Translations under genes and position numbers: made by a program
Part shown: in pieces, positions 45,628-58,553 of the stretch
Numbering within the stretch: the stretch's first letter is position 1
Layout: each line of letters starts with the position of its first letter
From: Methylocaldum sp002005105
GTDB taxonomy: Bacteria > Pseudomonadota > Gammaproteobacteria > Methylococcales > Methylococcaceae
DNA length: 64,000 nt
Assembly: GCF_051027545.1 (NCBI RefSeq)
Contig: NZ_CP194902.1
Span: 3,968,001-4,032,000, forward strand
Reading direction: 5' to 3'
The notes under the pieces: generated by a model
What the model saw: the letters and a program-made list of their open reading frames with translations, nothing else
Databases searched by the model: none
Told to the model about the DNA's origin: nothing

Positions 45628-45861
45628 CTACGTCCCGGCGGATTTGATCACCAGATTCACCACGGCAATGACGGCCACCACGAACAGCACCGTAAAAATG
45701 ATGCCGCCGATGATATAAGCCTTGGCTGAGCCAAAGGCGAAATCGCGCTCCCGGTTAGCCGAGCTTTGAACGCCGAAAGCCGCCGCGACGACACTGGCAA
45801 TCACCTGAAATACCGTAGGTCTTTTTGAATTAGAATCACCGGAACTCATAGTTGTCATCAA
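45628..45861 (-). CDS. DUF2970 small membrane protein
   Basis: 77 residues. VFQVIASVVAAAFGVQSS, RDFAFGSAKAYIIGGIIFTV and one C-terminal helix match DUF2970, a family of small membrane proteins in gamma- and betaproteobacteria. Function is unknown. It is followed by a terminator. Confidence 0.8.
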   Translation of the reverse strand: MMTTMSSGDSNSKRPTVFQVIASVVAAAFGVQSSANRERDFAFGSAKAYIIGGIIFTVLFVVAVIAVVNLVIKSAGT

Positions 45862-45883
45862 ATCTGCCGAACAAAGCCTATTT

Positions 45884-46312
45884 TTAAGATGCGATCGTTT
45901 TCTTTTTGTTCAAATAAAATTTGACGCCAAAGGCAACTGCGGTAACCAAGAGAGCAATCGATATCGAGATCGCGTTACTGCTGATGACATCTTCATCCAC
46001 GTTTAAGGCGTAAGTCCGCACGTAGGTCGCGATGAAGTACAAGGTTTGCACCGTGGCTATGGAAAAGAAGAACGAAACCAAGAATTTATCGAGCGCCCTG
46101 TATTCCGTGAACTCCATATGATCGAAGAACAGCTTGGTAATCGCGTAGCCCGGCAGAAACATGATAAAGATCGTGATCAGAATCCGTTTCGCGTAATAAA
46201 AAGGGGACGTGGTCGTAAACAACGACATCAGCACGATAAAGACCGCGCTAATTCCCAACATGCCCAGCCACATCGTTCGGTCATCTTTATTGAACTGAAA
46301 AAACTTATTCAT
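45884..46312 (-). CDS. Four-helix membrane protein, DUF1616-like
   Basis: 142 residues with four membrane segments. FIMFLPGYAITKLFF and LDKFLVSFFFSIATVQTLYF resemble DUF1616. The C-terminus is basic (KFYLNKKKTIAS). It precedes the DUF2970 gene by 22 bases. The family call is moderate. Confidence 0.6.
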   Translation of the reverse strand: MNKFFQFNKDDRTMWLGMLGISAVFIVLMSLFTTTSPFYYAKRILITIFIMFLPGYAITKLFFDHMEFTEYRALDKFLVSFFFSIATVQTLYFIATYVRTYALNVDEDVISSNAISISIALLVTAVAFGVKFYLNKKKTIAS

Positions 46313-46328
46313 ATCCGGTTTCCTCTAA

Positions 46329-46724
46329 TTATTGTTTTTTAAAGAAATAAAATCCTTCGATACCGCCTTTCAGGATCATTCGGTCGGGCGTTTTTTCATA
46401 GACCATGTAATCGATCGTTCTTCCCGGCCGACCCGGATCATCCGCGACGATCTTGCCGTCCACGATCTTGTACGTCCACTCGTGCCGGTCTTCCGCTTTG
46501 AAATGCCGGTTGTAACCCGAAGTGACGATGGTACCGTCAGATTTGAATTCCCAGGTCCTATTTTCCTCGATCTTGGGTTTATCAAGTGCCGGAGCCACCG
46601 ACTCGAGGCGCCACGTACCCACAATTTCGCTGTTGTCTTTTAGCGGGACTTCTCCCAAAGCAGTGGTCCCCATGGCTCCAACAAGCCAAATCAGGCCAGC
46701 TGCGCCGAAAGCTCGAAAATTCAT
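46329..46724 (-). CDS. Secreted lipocalin-like small protein
   Basis: 131 residues from ATG 46724, with GGGGAG upstream; the frame is open to 46841. Signal peptide MNFRAFGAAGLIWLVGAMGT, then a beta-rich domain (IVGTWRLESV, TWEFKSDGTIVTSG, YKIVDGKIVADD, DRMILKGGIEGFYFFKK), as in lipocalin-like proteins of the DUF4488/heat-shock type. It ends 16 bases before the membrane protein gene. Ligand unknown. Confidence 0.65.
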   Translation of the reverse strand: MNFRAFGAAGLIWLVGAMGTTALGEVPLKDNSEIVGTWRLESVAPALDKPKIEENRTWEFKSDGTIVTSGYNRHFKAEDRHEWTYKIVDGKIVADDPGRPGRTIDYMVYEKTPDRMILKGGIEGFYFFKKQ

Positions 46725-46973
46725 AGATATCTCCCCGGAACGTTTATTGTAGCGGTTGCTCTTCCCCGCAAAAAAAGAGGCATCCGTGGGGCGGAACAGC
46801 TTGCTATTCTTGAAAGCGAGCCGAATTTTGACATCATTCATTTCCTTATGGCAAGGAATACACCGGCTTGCCGCGCATGAACCGGTTTATTGCCGGACCG
46901 TCTGTCTCTAAAATAGAACTCTTTGCCGTCGAAACGCCGGTTCGAATTCTCCCTTACCCCGGAATATCCCACG

Positions 46974-50675
<3,702 letters not shown>

Positions 50676-50701
50676 CCTTCGATAATCGCTAAACACGATT
50701 C

Positions 50702-52612
50702 ATGGTCAAGGTGGGCAAACGGGGTCTGGCCGGTCCGGCCGCGGTCTTACTGATTGCGCAGTGTGCACCGGCTTCATTGCGAGCGGATATGACGGAACTG
50801 CCTCCGGTGACCGTGATTCCCACGGACGGTCTGCCCCAAACCGCCGACAATCTCTCACGAGCGCTTACGAACAATGCCACTTTTCGGTCACGGAATGACG
50901 TCGAAAGTTCGCAGTACAGCAATATCAACGATTTCCTGCGCGGAACGCCGGGCGTTTTCGTGCTCCGGGGCAGCGAGGGCCGCGCCGTGGGACTGAGGGT
51001 ACGCGGCGTGACTTACACCCAAGGCATGGTGACATTCGATGGCGTACCGTTACTGACGGCACTGCCGGCACTGAGCTGGCTCGATACCATTCCCGCCGAA
51101 GCCTTGGGCGGAGCCACCGTGGTTCTCGGTTCCAACCATGCCTACTACACCAGCCAAGCTTTGGGCGGCAGCATTCAGTTGAGTTCCAAACGGACCACGG
51201 AAGATTATGGTTTGGTTCACGCGGAAGGGGGAAGCTTCGGAACCTTCCGCACGACACTGAGCGGCGGCTTGCTGGCCGAGCATGCCGACATTTCCGTCAC
51301 CGGAAGTCGGGTGAACCAATTCGACGGTGCGTACGACGCCATACCCGACCGGGGCAATCCGGAGCGGGACCGCTTCGGCAGCACCTTAGGGATAGCGCGA
51401 TACGGCGCGCGGTTCACGCCGGATTTGGCCGTGGACGGCAGCGTCCTCTACAAAGACTCATGGCAGGACGCCGATCTACCGGGGGTGACTCCGGCCGGTC
51501 TTCCCACCTTCGTCGACAGTGCGACCACGGATTTTCACGAAAAACTGTGGCTGACCCAAAATACCGCCTCAGCGCATCTGACCGATGACTGGACCAGTCG
51601 GTTGCAGCTGGCCTACACCGAGAACGACGTCGCCGCTCGAGCCGGGCGTCTACCGTTCAGTTTCAGCAGCCATTTGATGTTCGCCGATTGGCGCAACAGT
51701 CACGCACTTTTAAACGATCAGACGCGCCAGCGATCCTGGCGACTGGTGTGGGGTGGGCAGGTGCGTCACGAGCATGGGGAAAGTGAACATCCCTTGCAAT
51801 CGTCGCAATTCCACGACGAGCGAAAGACCGTGATCGGATTTGCCGAGCTGCAGGCCGATTTGGGGAAATGGTACCAAGAAGCGGGCGTCCGGGTGGAAAG
51901 CCACGACGACTACGGCAAACACACGCTACTGCATTTCGGGTCTCGCTGGGACGTTTCGTCATCCTTGAGCCTCCGGGCCAACGCGGGCACCGCATTCCGC
52001 GCCCCCAGCTACGGCGAACTGTATATGCCGCTCTTGGGCAGTCCCATTCTCAAACCGGAGAAAGGCTTGACGGCAGATGCCGGATTCGATTGGGTGCCGA
52101 TCCGCAATCTATACATCTCCGTAACCGGCTACTACGGTCGCTATAACGACCTGATCACTTCAGAAATCAGCTTGGGACGCTTTGTTCGCCTCGGCAACAC
52201 GCCGCGGGCCCGCATCGCCGGAGCAGAGGCTTCGTTGGAAGTTCTCTGGTCCGAACAGCTCCGCAGCGGTCTGGACTTCACTTATCAGTACAGCCGCAAT
52301 CTGGACAACGACCGGCCTTTGCCGGTGCATCCGGAAAAATCCGGCCGCATCTGGACGCAGTGGAACCTGGATGCCTTGCCGCTGAGCCTCCGCGCGAATG
52401 CAACATACCAAGGCTCGCAATGGAACGATAGCGCGGCGACTTTGGCCACGGACGACACCGTCCGTGTCGATCTCATAGCCACCTATCGCGTGTTGCCGCA
52501 ACTCGATCTTTATGTGCGCGGTGACAATATTACCAACAACCGAACCGGCGGCATCTACGCCCGCTACACTCCCGGAACCACGGTATTCGGCGGAATTCAC
52601 GCGAAGTTTTGA
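50702..52612 (+). CDS. TonB-dependent outer-membrane receptor
   Basis: 636 residues with signal peptide, TonB box-like PPVTVIPT, plug domain (INDFLRGTPGVFVLRGSEGR, VTFDGVPLLTALPAL, TTSQALGGSIQLSS-like motif) and a beta barrel ending in terminal phenylalanine (HAKF). The substrate is not given by sequence. Because it follows metH, cobalamin uptake is a natural guess, but no B12-binding signature was confirmed, and iron or metal chelates are alternatives. ATG 50702 lies 26 bases after metH; no clear ribosome binding site. Confidence 0.88.
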   Translation: MVKVGKRGLAGPAAVLLIAQCAPASLRADMTELPPVTVIPTDGLPQTADNLSRALTNNATFRSRNDVESSQYSNINDFLRGTPGVFVLRGSEGRAVGLRVRGVTYTQGMVTFDGVPLLTALPALSWLDTIPAEALGGATVVLGSNHAYYTSQALGGSIQLSSKRTTEDYGLVHAEGGSFGTFRTTLSGGLLAEHADISVTGSRVNQFDGAYDAIPDRGNPERDRFGSTLGIARYGARFTPDLAVDGSVLYKDSWQDADLPGVTPAGLPTFVDSATTDFHEKLWLTQNTASAHLTDDWTSRLQLAYTENDVAARAGRLPFSFSSHLMFADWRNSHALLNDQTRQRSWRLVWGGQVRHEHGESEHPLQSSQFHDERKTVIGFAELQADLGKWYQEAGVRVESHDDYGKHTLLHFGSRWDVSSSLSLRANAGTAFRAPSYGELYMPLLGSPILKPEKGLTADAGFDWVPIRNLYISVTGYYGRYNDLITSEISLGRFVRLGNTPRARIAGAEASLEVLWSEQLRSGLDFTYQYSRNLDNDRPLPVHPEKSGRIWTQWNLDALPLSLRANATYQGSQWNDSAATLATDDTVRVDLIATYRVLPQLDLYVRGDNITNNRTGGIYARYTPGTTVFGGIHAKF

Positions 52613-52619
52613 TTTGGAA

Positions 52620-55600
52620 TTACTCGCAAATGCCGGTTAACAGCGGATGTCGCAGCAGCGACTGACGCAGGCAATCCGCCTCGTCCATGGATTCGGCCAA
52701 GCCTCGAAGTATCGCTGCGCTGCGATGGCGGTAGGTTTCCGCTTCAGGGAGGCGTCCCCTTCGGCTATCCAGCTCCGCAGCGGTTGCGTACACCCGCCAT
52801 GCCGCGAGTGCGGCCTCGATCGTACCGAGATGGGACAACGCCTGTTCGACTTCCGCGCCTGCCGTATCCAATGCCTTTCGGCCCATGGCCACTTCGGCCA
52901 ACAGCCGATGTCCCAGCGCCAGATAAGCCGGATCGGGAGGCAAGGCCGAGAGCTCGCAAACCTTGTTGGCCTGCTCTTCGGCTTTTTCCCACTGGCCTTG
53001 CGTCAGCCAGTATTCACCCAGGCCCAAATGAAAGAGCGGCCGCAGGTACCAATCCATCAGTCCCTGACACGCATCCAGCAGCTGATCGGCTTTGGCGAAA
53101 CTCTCGAAGGCTTCGGCGTGTTGCCTCAAACCCAAATGGGCCGCGCCCGACCGGATCAGTCCGAAAAAGGCATTCGAGGAATCCCGCTGGTCGTGCATTT
53201 TTTCCATCGCGGCCTGGCACAGACTCCGTGCACCTTCGTAATCCAAGGCCTGCTCGTGTAACCAGCTCATGAGCAGAGTGAAATGGATGATTGCAAAGAC
53301 ATTGCCGTTCCTTTCGGCCATCTCTAATGCTTTGGCGATATGGCGCCGGGCTTCCCCCCACTCTCCGATGTGCAGCATCGACCTTATGCAAAGGGCCTCG
53401 CAAACCATGTATTGCAATGCGTCGCCCCGGTTCTGAGCGATCTCCATTGCCTCGCGTGCGAGAGCGATCGCCGACCGATAGTCGGCCCTGGCGTATTCGA
53501 AACTGGAATGCAAGGTGAGGCTGGCGTTAAGCAATTCGCGATTCCGCGTTGCGCGGGCCATATCCATGGCCTTTCGACAATCCCGGATGTAGTGCTCGCT
53601 CCATCCCTGCAAAGTGTTATGCCATCCAGCCCAGGAGCCTCGAACCAGGATTTCGATCATCTCGTCCTTTAAATCCAGAGCGCGTTCTACCGCCTCGGTC
53701 ACTAACGCGAGGCAGCGGGGCCGATCCATCCAATAACAAACCCTGCCTTGTTCAATCAAGGCTTTGAGCTCCCAAAGCGGAAGACCCGCGCTGACCGCAA
53801 GCTTGCGAATAGCCGAAAAGTCTTCCATGGCGCCATCGGTGTCGTCCATAGAACGCTTTACGACACCGCGTCTGAACAGCAATTCCATGATTAAGGCCTC
53901 GCGTTCCGCCTCCGGAAGCGACTCGGACAGGCGTAGCGCGTGGCTGATGTAGTCTATCGCTTCTCGGTTGGCATAGCGGCTCACGGCGTTCTCCGACGCC
54001 AGACGCAGATACATGATTGCCTTAGACAGCTGTTTGCCTTGCTCGAAATGATTGGCCAATTCCGCCGCGATCGTTTTGGATTTCTCGCCGTATCCATTTT
54101 CCAAGCATTCTCCGGTGGACCGGTGCAACTGCATCCGGCGCCCGGGCGCAAGGCGGCGATAAAGGATTTCGCGATAGAGGGAATGCCGAAAACCATAGCG
54201 TCCGGCCATTATCCCGTCCGCCCACTCGTCGGCACCGCATGACTTCAACATCTGGCCGCGCCGGCTGAGTTCATCGCAACACAGTTCGATCGTCGCCAAA
54301 TCTTCGCCGGATACGGCTGCCAGCAGTGCCGCAGACCATTCGACGCCGAATACGCTCGCCATTTCGAGCAAGCGCCGCTCGGAAGCGCTCAGGCGATCGA
54401 TTTGCGCGTCTATCATTTCCAAGAGATTATCGGGTATCGCCAGCTTCGAGCCCGTATCGTAGGAACTCGATGTAAGGCGCCCCAAATCGACCAGATGTTC
54501 GACCAGATTTACCATGAAAAAGGGATGGCCCTCGGTCCATCGGTAAATGGACGACGATAAAGTCTCATGCCCCCCCTCTTCGGGATAGCGCGATACCAAA
54601 TATTCCTTGATTTCGTCCTCGCCCAGACCGCACAAGGCCAGCTCGGCGCATAAACCGCGCGCCTGCAATTCGTGCCTGATCCGCTTGATCGGGTGTTGCG
54701 TCAAACTTACGTCGACCGGTCGGTATGTCGCGATGACGAATAACTGAGCCGGTGAACTTCGACGCCCTAATAGAGAGATAAGATCGACCGTCGCATAATC
54801 GCCCCAATGCAAATCGTCGATCACCAGGACCAAGGGAAATTCGGAGCTGATGCTCTCGAAAAACTCCGCCGCCTCTCTGAGCATTCGGGCATTCGTTGCG
54901 CCCAGGACCTGCTGGCTGAGCTTGTCCTTATCCGCGGGCGTCAAGACCGAGTTCATTTGCATCAGCCAGGTCGGTGCATGTCGGTGCAGCCGGTCGACCA
55001 ATTGCTGCGCGCCAGCTCCGCGGCATTCGTTCTCCAAAGCCTCGATCAAAGGCATAAACGCCTCTCCCGCACCGCACTGTTCGACGCATCGGGCGCGTAG
55101 CAGCCCCAGATTCGTGCCGTTGGCGCGAGCCAGAAACATATCGATTAGGGTGGTCTTGCCTATCCCGGCCTCGCCGGTGAAGAAGACTATCTGACGCTCA
55201 CCATGCCTTACCCGTTCGAAGCGTGCTTCCAGCCATTCCAACTCGCTCCGCCGCCCTACCCAATACATCGAATTCACATCATGGGCGGCGCGATTGGCTG
55301 CAATTGGCGACAGTGCCGGCGCACGAACTTCCCGGCTGTCTGCCTGCATTACCTCGGCAATGAAGCGATAGCCGTGTTTCGCCACCGTTTCGATGTAAGT
55401 GGGTGACTTCGGATCATCCGCCAGAGCTTTGCGCAATTCGTTGACGCATCCTTTAAGAACCGACTCGCTGACATAGCGGCGATGCCAGACCGCATCGAGC
55501 AAAGCGTCCTTGGTTAACAGCCGGCCGGGATTCATAAGCAAGTAGTGCAAAAGCGCAAAGGCTTTCGGCGGCAAGCCCACCACCTCCGACCCTCGCCACA

Positions 55601-55661
55601 AGACGGCGTTTCCGGCGTCTAGCCGAAAAGGGCCGAATAGCAAACTCTTACCGATCTCCAT
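52620..55661 (-). CDS. Large transcriptional regulator: wHTH, AAA ATPase, TPR
   Basis: About 1013 residues from ATG 55661 (frame open to 55679). The N-terminal OmpR-type winged helix (about 10-105: FDRLDAG-like start, GLPPKAFALLHYLLMNPGRL, then VAKHGYRFIAEV) is followed by an ATPase with Walker A FFTGEAGIGKTTLI and Walker B LVLVIDDLHWGD. A long helical TPR region follows (about 550-1000). This architecture, resembling MalT/AfsR-like and adenylate-cyclase-associated regulators, senses unknown signals. It is convergent with the TonB receptor, 7 bases apart, so no regulatory link is shown. Confidence 0.9.
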   Translation of the reverse strand: MEIGKSLLFGPFRLDAGNAVLWRGSEVVGLPPKAFALLHYLLMNPGRLLTKDALLDAVWHRRYVSESVLKGCVNELRKALADDPKSPTYIETVAKHGYRFIAEVMQADSREVRAPALSPIAANRAAHDVNSMYWVGRRSELEWLEARFERVRHGERQIVFFTGEAGIGKTTLIDMFLARANGTNLGLLRARCVEQCGAGEAFMPLIEALENECRGAGAQQLVDRLHRHAPTWLMQMNSVLTPADKDKLSQQVLGATNARMLREAAEFFESISSEFPLVLVIDDLHWGDYATVDLISLLGRRSSPAQLFVIATYRPVDVSLTQHPIKRIRHELQARGLCAELALCGLGEDEIKEYLVSRYPEEGGHETLSSSIYRWTEGHPFFMVNLVEHLVDLGRLTSSSYDTGSKLAIPDNLLEMIDAQIDRLSASERRLLEMASVFGVEWSAALLAAVSGEDLATIELCCDELSRRGQMLKSCGADEWADGIMAGRYGFRHSLYREILYRRLAPGRRMQLHRSTGECLENGYGEKSKTIAAELANHFEQGKQLSKAIMYLRLASENAVSRYANREAIDYISHALRLSESLPEAEREALIMELLFRRGVVKRSMDDTDGAMEDFSAIRKLAVSAGLPLWELKALIEQGRVCYWMDRPRCLALVTEAVERALDLKDEMIEILVRGSWAGWHNTLQGWSEHYIRDCRKAMDMARATRNRELLNASLTLHSSFEYARADYRSAIALAREAMEIAQNRGDALQYMVCEALCIRSMLHIGEWGEARRHIAKALEMAERNGNVFAIIHFTLLMSWLHEQALDYEGARSLCQAAMEKMHDQRDSSNAFFGLIRSGAAHLGLRQHAEAFESFAKADQLLDACQGLMDWYLRPLFHLGLGEYWLTQGQWEKAEEQANKVCELSALPPDPAYLALGHRLLAEVAMGRKALDTAGAEVEQALSHLGTIEAALAAWRVYATAAELDSRRGRLPEAETYRHRSAAILRGLAESMDEADCLRQSLLRHPLLTGICE

Positions 55662-56509
55662 ACCTACAGGCTCCGGCATTCGTGGTTAGCATTGCAGTTG
55701 GCGGAACAAACCATATTTGACCAAAAACTGACCGTTTTCTGACGACTTTCGAACCTTTACAAATCAAAATCCAACCCTCAGCAAATTCGCACGCCGGGTG
55801 GTGCGGATCAAAGACGTTATCATCGTAGCGTCTCGCCCTTCAGGATTTCGATGGAGCTTGCCGCGCAGAGCGCTTCCTCGATAAGGCAAACCGGGCGAAT
55901 TGCCAGTCTGCAAGTAAATTCATTTCGCCGTCTGTGACAAATTACCTCGTTGACAATCAACAGATTCGGCCGGCGGTCATTTCGGTAATTCAGAACGCGG
56001 AGAATGCCCAACCGTCTGGCGATTTTCCGTGCGAACAACGCGCGCGGCACGCGCCCGCTGCTCGCTAAACGGAGGGCTAAGCATAGCGGTTCCGGCGACC
56101 GTTTGGCGACCGGGATCGATTACCCCGCATCGTTTCCAAGCTGGAAACGATGGGACAGGCGCGCTGTCGACGAATACCTGCCATAAACGCCCACACTTCG
56201 GACGTCGTGATGAAACCACGCCCGACATTATCCGATGCGACATGAAACGGGCGTTTTCTCTTTTGTCCTCGCCAGAAAAACGACATCGCCGCTGCTTGAG
56301 TACCTCTATCCGTAAGGCCCCCCACTTGTGGAGCGGTCGAACAATCTTCGTTCGGCATGTTTCCCCTCTAATCTGATAAGCTTAGCCGCTCGCGAGCGAT
56401 GTCCCCGTGACATCCGTCACTGCCCCTATCACCGAGGCCAGATTGCCGCGCTCCGGAACCGGACGACGATGCGCAAACTTCCGGTCGTATCCAGCGAGGA
56501 CGAGCAAGA
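55662..56509. other. Intergenic region, no gene seen
   Basis: About 850 bases upstream of the large regulator. It starts AT-rich (55690-55780; the probable regulator promoter). Open frames at 55820-56376 lack ribosome binding sites and family content. No RNA was recognised. Confidence 0.45.
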
Positions 56510-56761
56510 TTGATTCGACTAATACTTTACGGCACACACGGTTGTCATTTGTGCGAAGACGCGGAATTTCTGCTGTCTAAAGCGATTCAAGCGAAAGGCG
56601 CCGAGATTCCCGTCGAGATAGTAGATATCGCCGAGAAACTCGAGTTGGAACACCGCTATGGCGTTCGGATTCCGGTCGTGCGCGATTCCGCATCGGGTGC
56701 CGAACTCGGCTGGCCCTTCGACGAAGAACGGTTAGGCGAGTTTCTCCATAGCCTGTCCTAG
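56510..56761 (+). CDS. Glutaredoxin/thioredoxin-fold small protein
   Basis: 83 residues with active-site CHLC (GTHGCHLCEDAEFLL), and the cis-proline IPVVRD. It matches the DUF836/glutaredoxin-like family of single-domain redox proteins. TTG 56510 is the only usable start; AGGA lies about 11 bases upstream. It stands before fumC by 63 bases on the same strand, and may be cotranscribed. Confidence 0.8.
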   Translation: MIRLILYGTHGCHLCEDAEFLLSKAIQAKGAEIPVEIVDIAEKLELEHRYGVRIPVVRDSASGAELGWPFDEERLGEFLHSLS

Positions 56762-56824
56762 TCCGGCTTATCAAACATCATGCGGCCTAACTAATCCGTT
56801 AACACTTAACCGATTTTCAATGTC

Positions 56825-58213
56825 ATGAACCAAAACGCTTTCCGCATCGAAAAAGACAGCATGGGCCAATTGCAGGTGCCGGCCGATGCCCTTTATGCCG
56901 CCCAAACTCAGCGCGCGGTGGAAAATTTCCCGATCAGCGGACTCAGGATGCCGCCGGCCTTTATCGCGGCCGTAGCCTTGATCAAGCAGTGCGCCGCCCG
57001 CGTAAATAGAGACTTGGGCGTTTTGGACTGCGGCTTTGCCGAGGCCATCGAGCGGGCAACGCAGGACATAATCGACGGACGTTACGGCAACCAGTTTCCG
57101 GTCGACGTATTCCAAACCGGTTCCGGCACCAGCACCAACATGAACGTCAACGAAGTCATCGCCACGCTTGCCTCCCGTGCCTGCGGACAAAGCGTGAGCG
57201 CCAACGACCACGTCAACATGGGGCAAAGCAGCAATGACGTCATTCCGACGGCGATCCACGTCAGCGCCGCGCTCGCCGTCAACGCACAGCTCATCCCCGC
57301 ACTGGAGCATTTGCAGACCACGATCGTCTACAAGGCGCAATCGATCGAGCACGTGGTCAAGACCGGACGCACCCATCTCATGGACGCCATGCCCGTCACC
57401 CTGAGCCAGGAACTCTCCGGCTGGGCGTTGCAAATCCAAAACGGCGTTGAGCGTCTGCGCGCCTCATTACCGCGTATCTACAAACTCGCCCAGGGCGGCA
57501 CGGCCGTAGGTACGGGCATCAACGCCCATCCGGAGTTCGCGGCGAAAATGGCGGAGGCGCTTTCCGACGCCACGGGCCTGCCGTTCGCGCCCAATGCCTC
57601 GTTTTTCGAAAGCCTGAGTTGCCAGGACGCGGCCGTGGAATTGTCGGGCCAACTGAAGACCGTGGCGGTCAGCCTCATGAAAATCGCCAATGATCTCCGC
57701 TGGATGAATTCCGGCCCCCTGGCGGGTCTAGGTGAAATCGAACTGCCGGCGCTACAGCCCGGCAGTTCCATCATGCCGGGCAAAGTCAATCCGGTGATTC
57801 CGGAGGCTGTTTGCATGGTCGCCGCACAAGTCATCGGCAACGATGCCACGATTACTGTCGCCGGCCAGTCCGGATCGTTCCAGCTCAACGTCATGCTGCC
57901 GGTCGTCGCATACAATCTGCTGCAAAGCATCGACCTGCTGGCGAACGTCTCGCGTCAATTGGCGGATAAGGCCATCGCCGATTTCGTCGTTCGTGAAGAC
58001 AATTTAAAGAAAGCGTTGGCACTCAATCCCATTCTGGTTACCGCGCTGAATCCCGTCATCGGCTATCTCAAAGCGGCGGAAATCGCCAAAGCGGCCTACA
58101 AGCAGCAACGGCCGATCATCGACGTGGCCGCCGAAATGACCGGGATTCCGCGCGAGGAATTGTCCGAGCTTCTGGATCCCGCGAAGCTGACGGAAGGAGG
58201 CATTCAGGGCTGA
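56825..58213 (+). CDS. fumC: Fumarate hydratase class II
   Basis: 462 residues of the oxygen-stable, iron-free fumarase that hydrates fumarate to malate in the TCA cycle. Motifs: TGSGTSTNMNVNEVIA, VNMGQSSNDVIPTAIH, KTGRTHLMDAMPVTL and the family signature GSSIMPGKVNPVIPEA. The length is normal (467 in E. coli). There is no iron-sulfur cysteine set, so it is not class I. The protein is cytoplasmic and tetrameric in relatives. Confidence 0.97.
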   Translation: MNQNAFRIEKDSMGQLQVPADALYAAQTQRAVENFPISGLRMPPAFIAAVALIKQCAARVNRDLGVLDCGFAEAIERATQDIIDGRYGNQFPVDVFQTGSGTSTNMNVNEVIATLASRACGQSVSANDHVNMGQSSNDVIPTAIHVSAALAVNAQLIPALEHLQTTIVYKAQSIEHVVKTGRTHLMDAMPVTLSQELSGWALQIQNGVERLRASLPRIYKLAQGGTAVGTGINAHPEFAAKMAEALSDATGLPFAPNASFFESLSCQDAAVELSGQLKTVAVSLMKIANDLRWMNSGPLAGLGEIELPALQPGSSIMPGKVNPVIPEAVCMVAAQVIGNDATITVAGQSGSFQLNVMLPVVAYNLLQSIDLLANVSRQLADKAIADFVVREDNLKKALALNPILVTALNPVIGYLKAAEIAKAAYKQQRPIIDVAAEMTGIPREELSELLDPAKLTEGGIQG

Positions 58214-58220
58214 AGGGATT

Positions 58221-58410
58221 CGTCGGCAAGGGATTGCCGACCTACGTCGAACCGCCGGGTCGTAGGTCGGGAATCCATTCCCGACAAGGAATCAATTTTT
58301 TGTAGGGTGGGTTAGGCCGCGAGGCCGTAACCCACCGAGCGACCGCGAATCGGTGGGTTACGCTGCGCTAACCCACCATCGATGGGTTTCGCTTCGCTCT
58401 ACCCATCCTA
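58221..58410. repeat. Cluster of REP-like hairpins
   Basis: GTCGGCAAGGGATTGCCGAC at 58222-58241 and CGTAGGTCGGGAATCCATTC with CCGAC at 58261 match the array-end family. Next come GGTGGGTTA-type hairpins (58307-58377, with GTAACCCACC) and GATGGGTTTCGCTTCGCTCT with ACCCATC (58381-58408). No gene is present. Confidence 0.8.
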
Positions 58411-58553
58411 CGATGAATGTCCATTCGAATGCCGAACGGAATAAGCCGTTGACTGTGCGAATAAATTCGCACCTACCACGGCGCCCCCCCCCGTTTTTGG
58501 GATGAAACGCTCCGCTGATCTCGGGCCGCGTTCGAGTGTACGGAGAACCCGGC

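Noticed and set aside
46842..46973. Cobalamin riboswitch upstream of metH
   Set aside because: No recognisable B12 box or expected stem pattern in the short leader.
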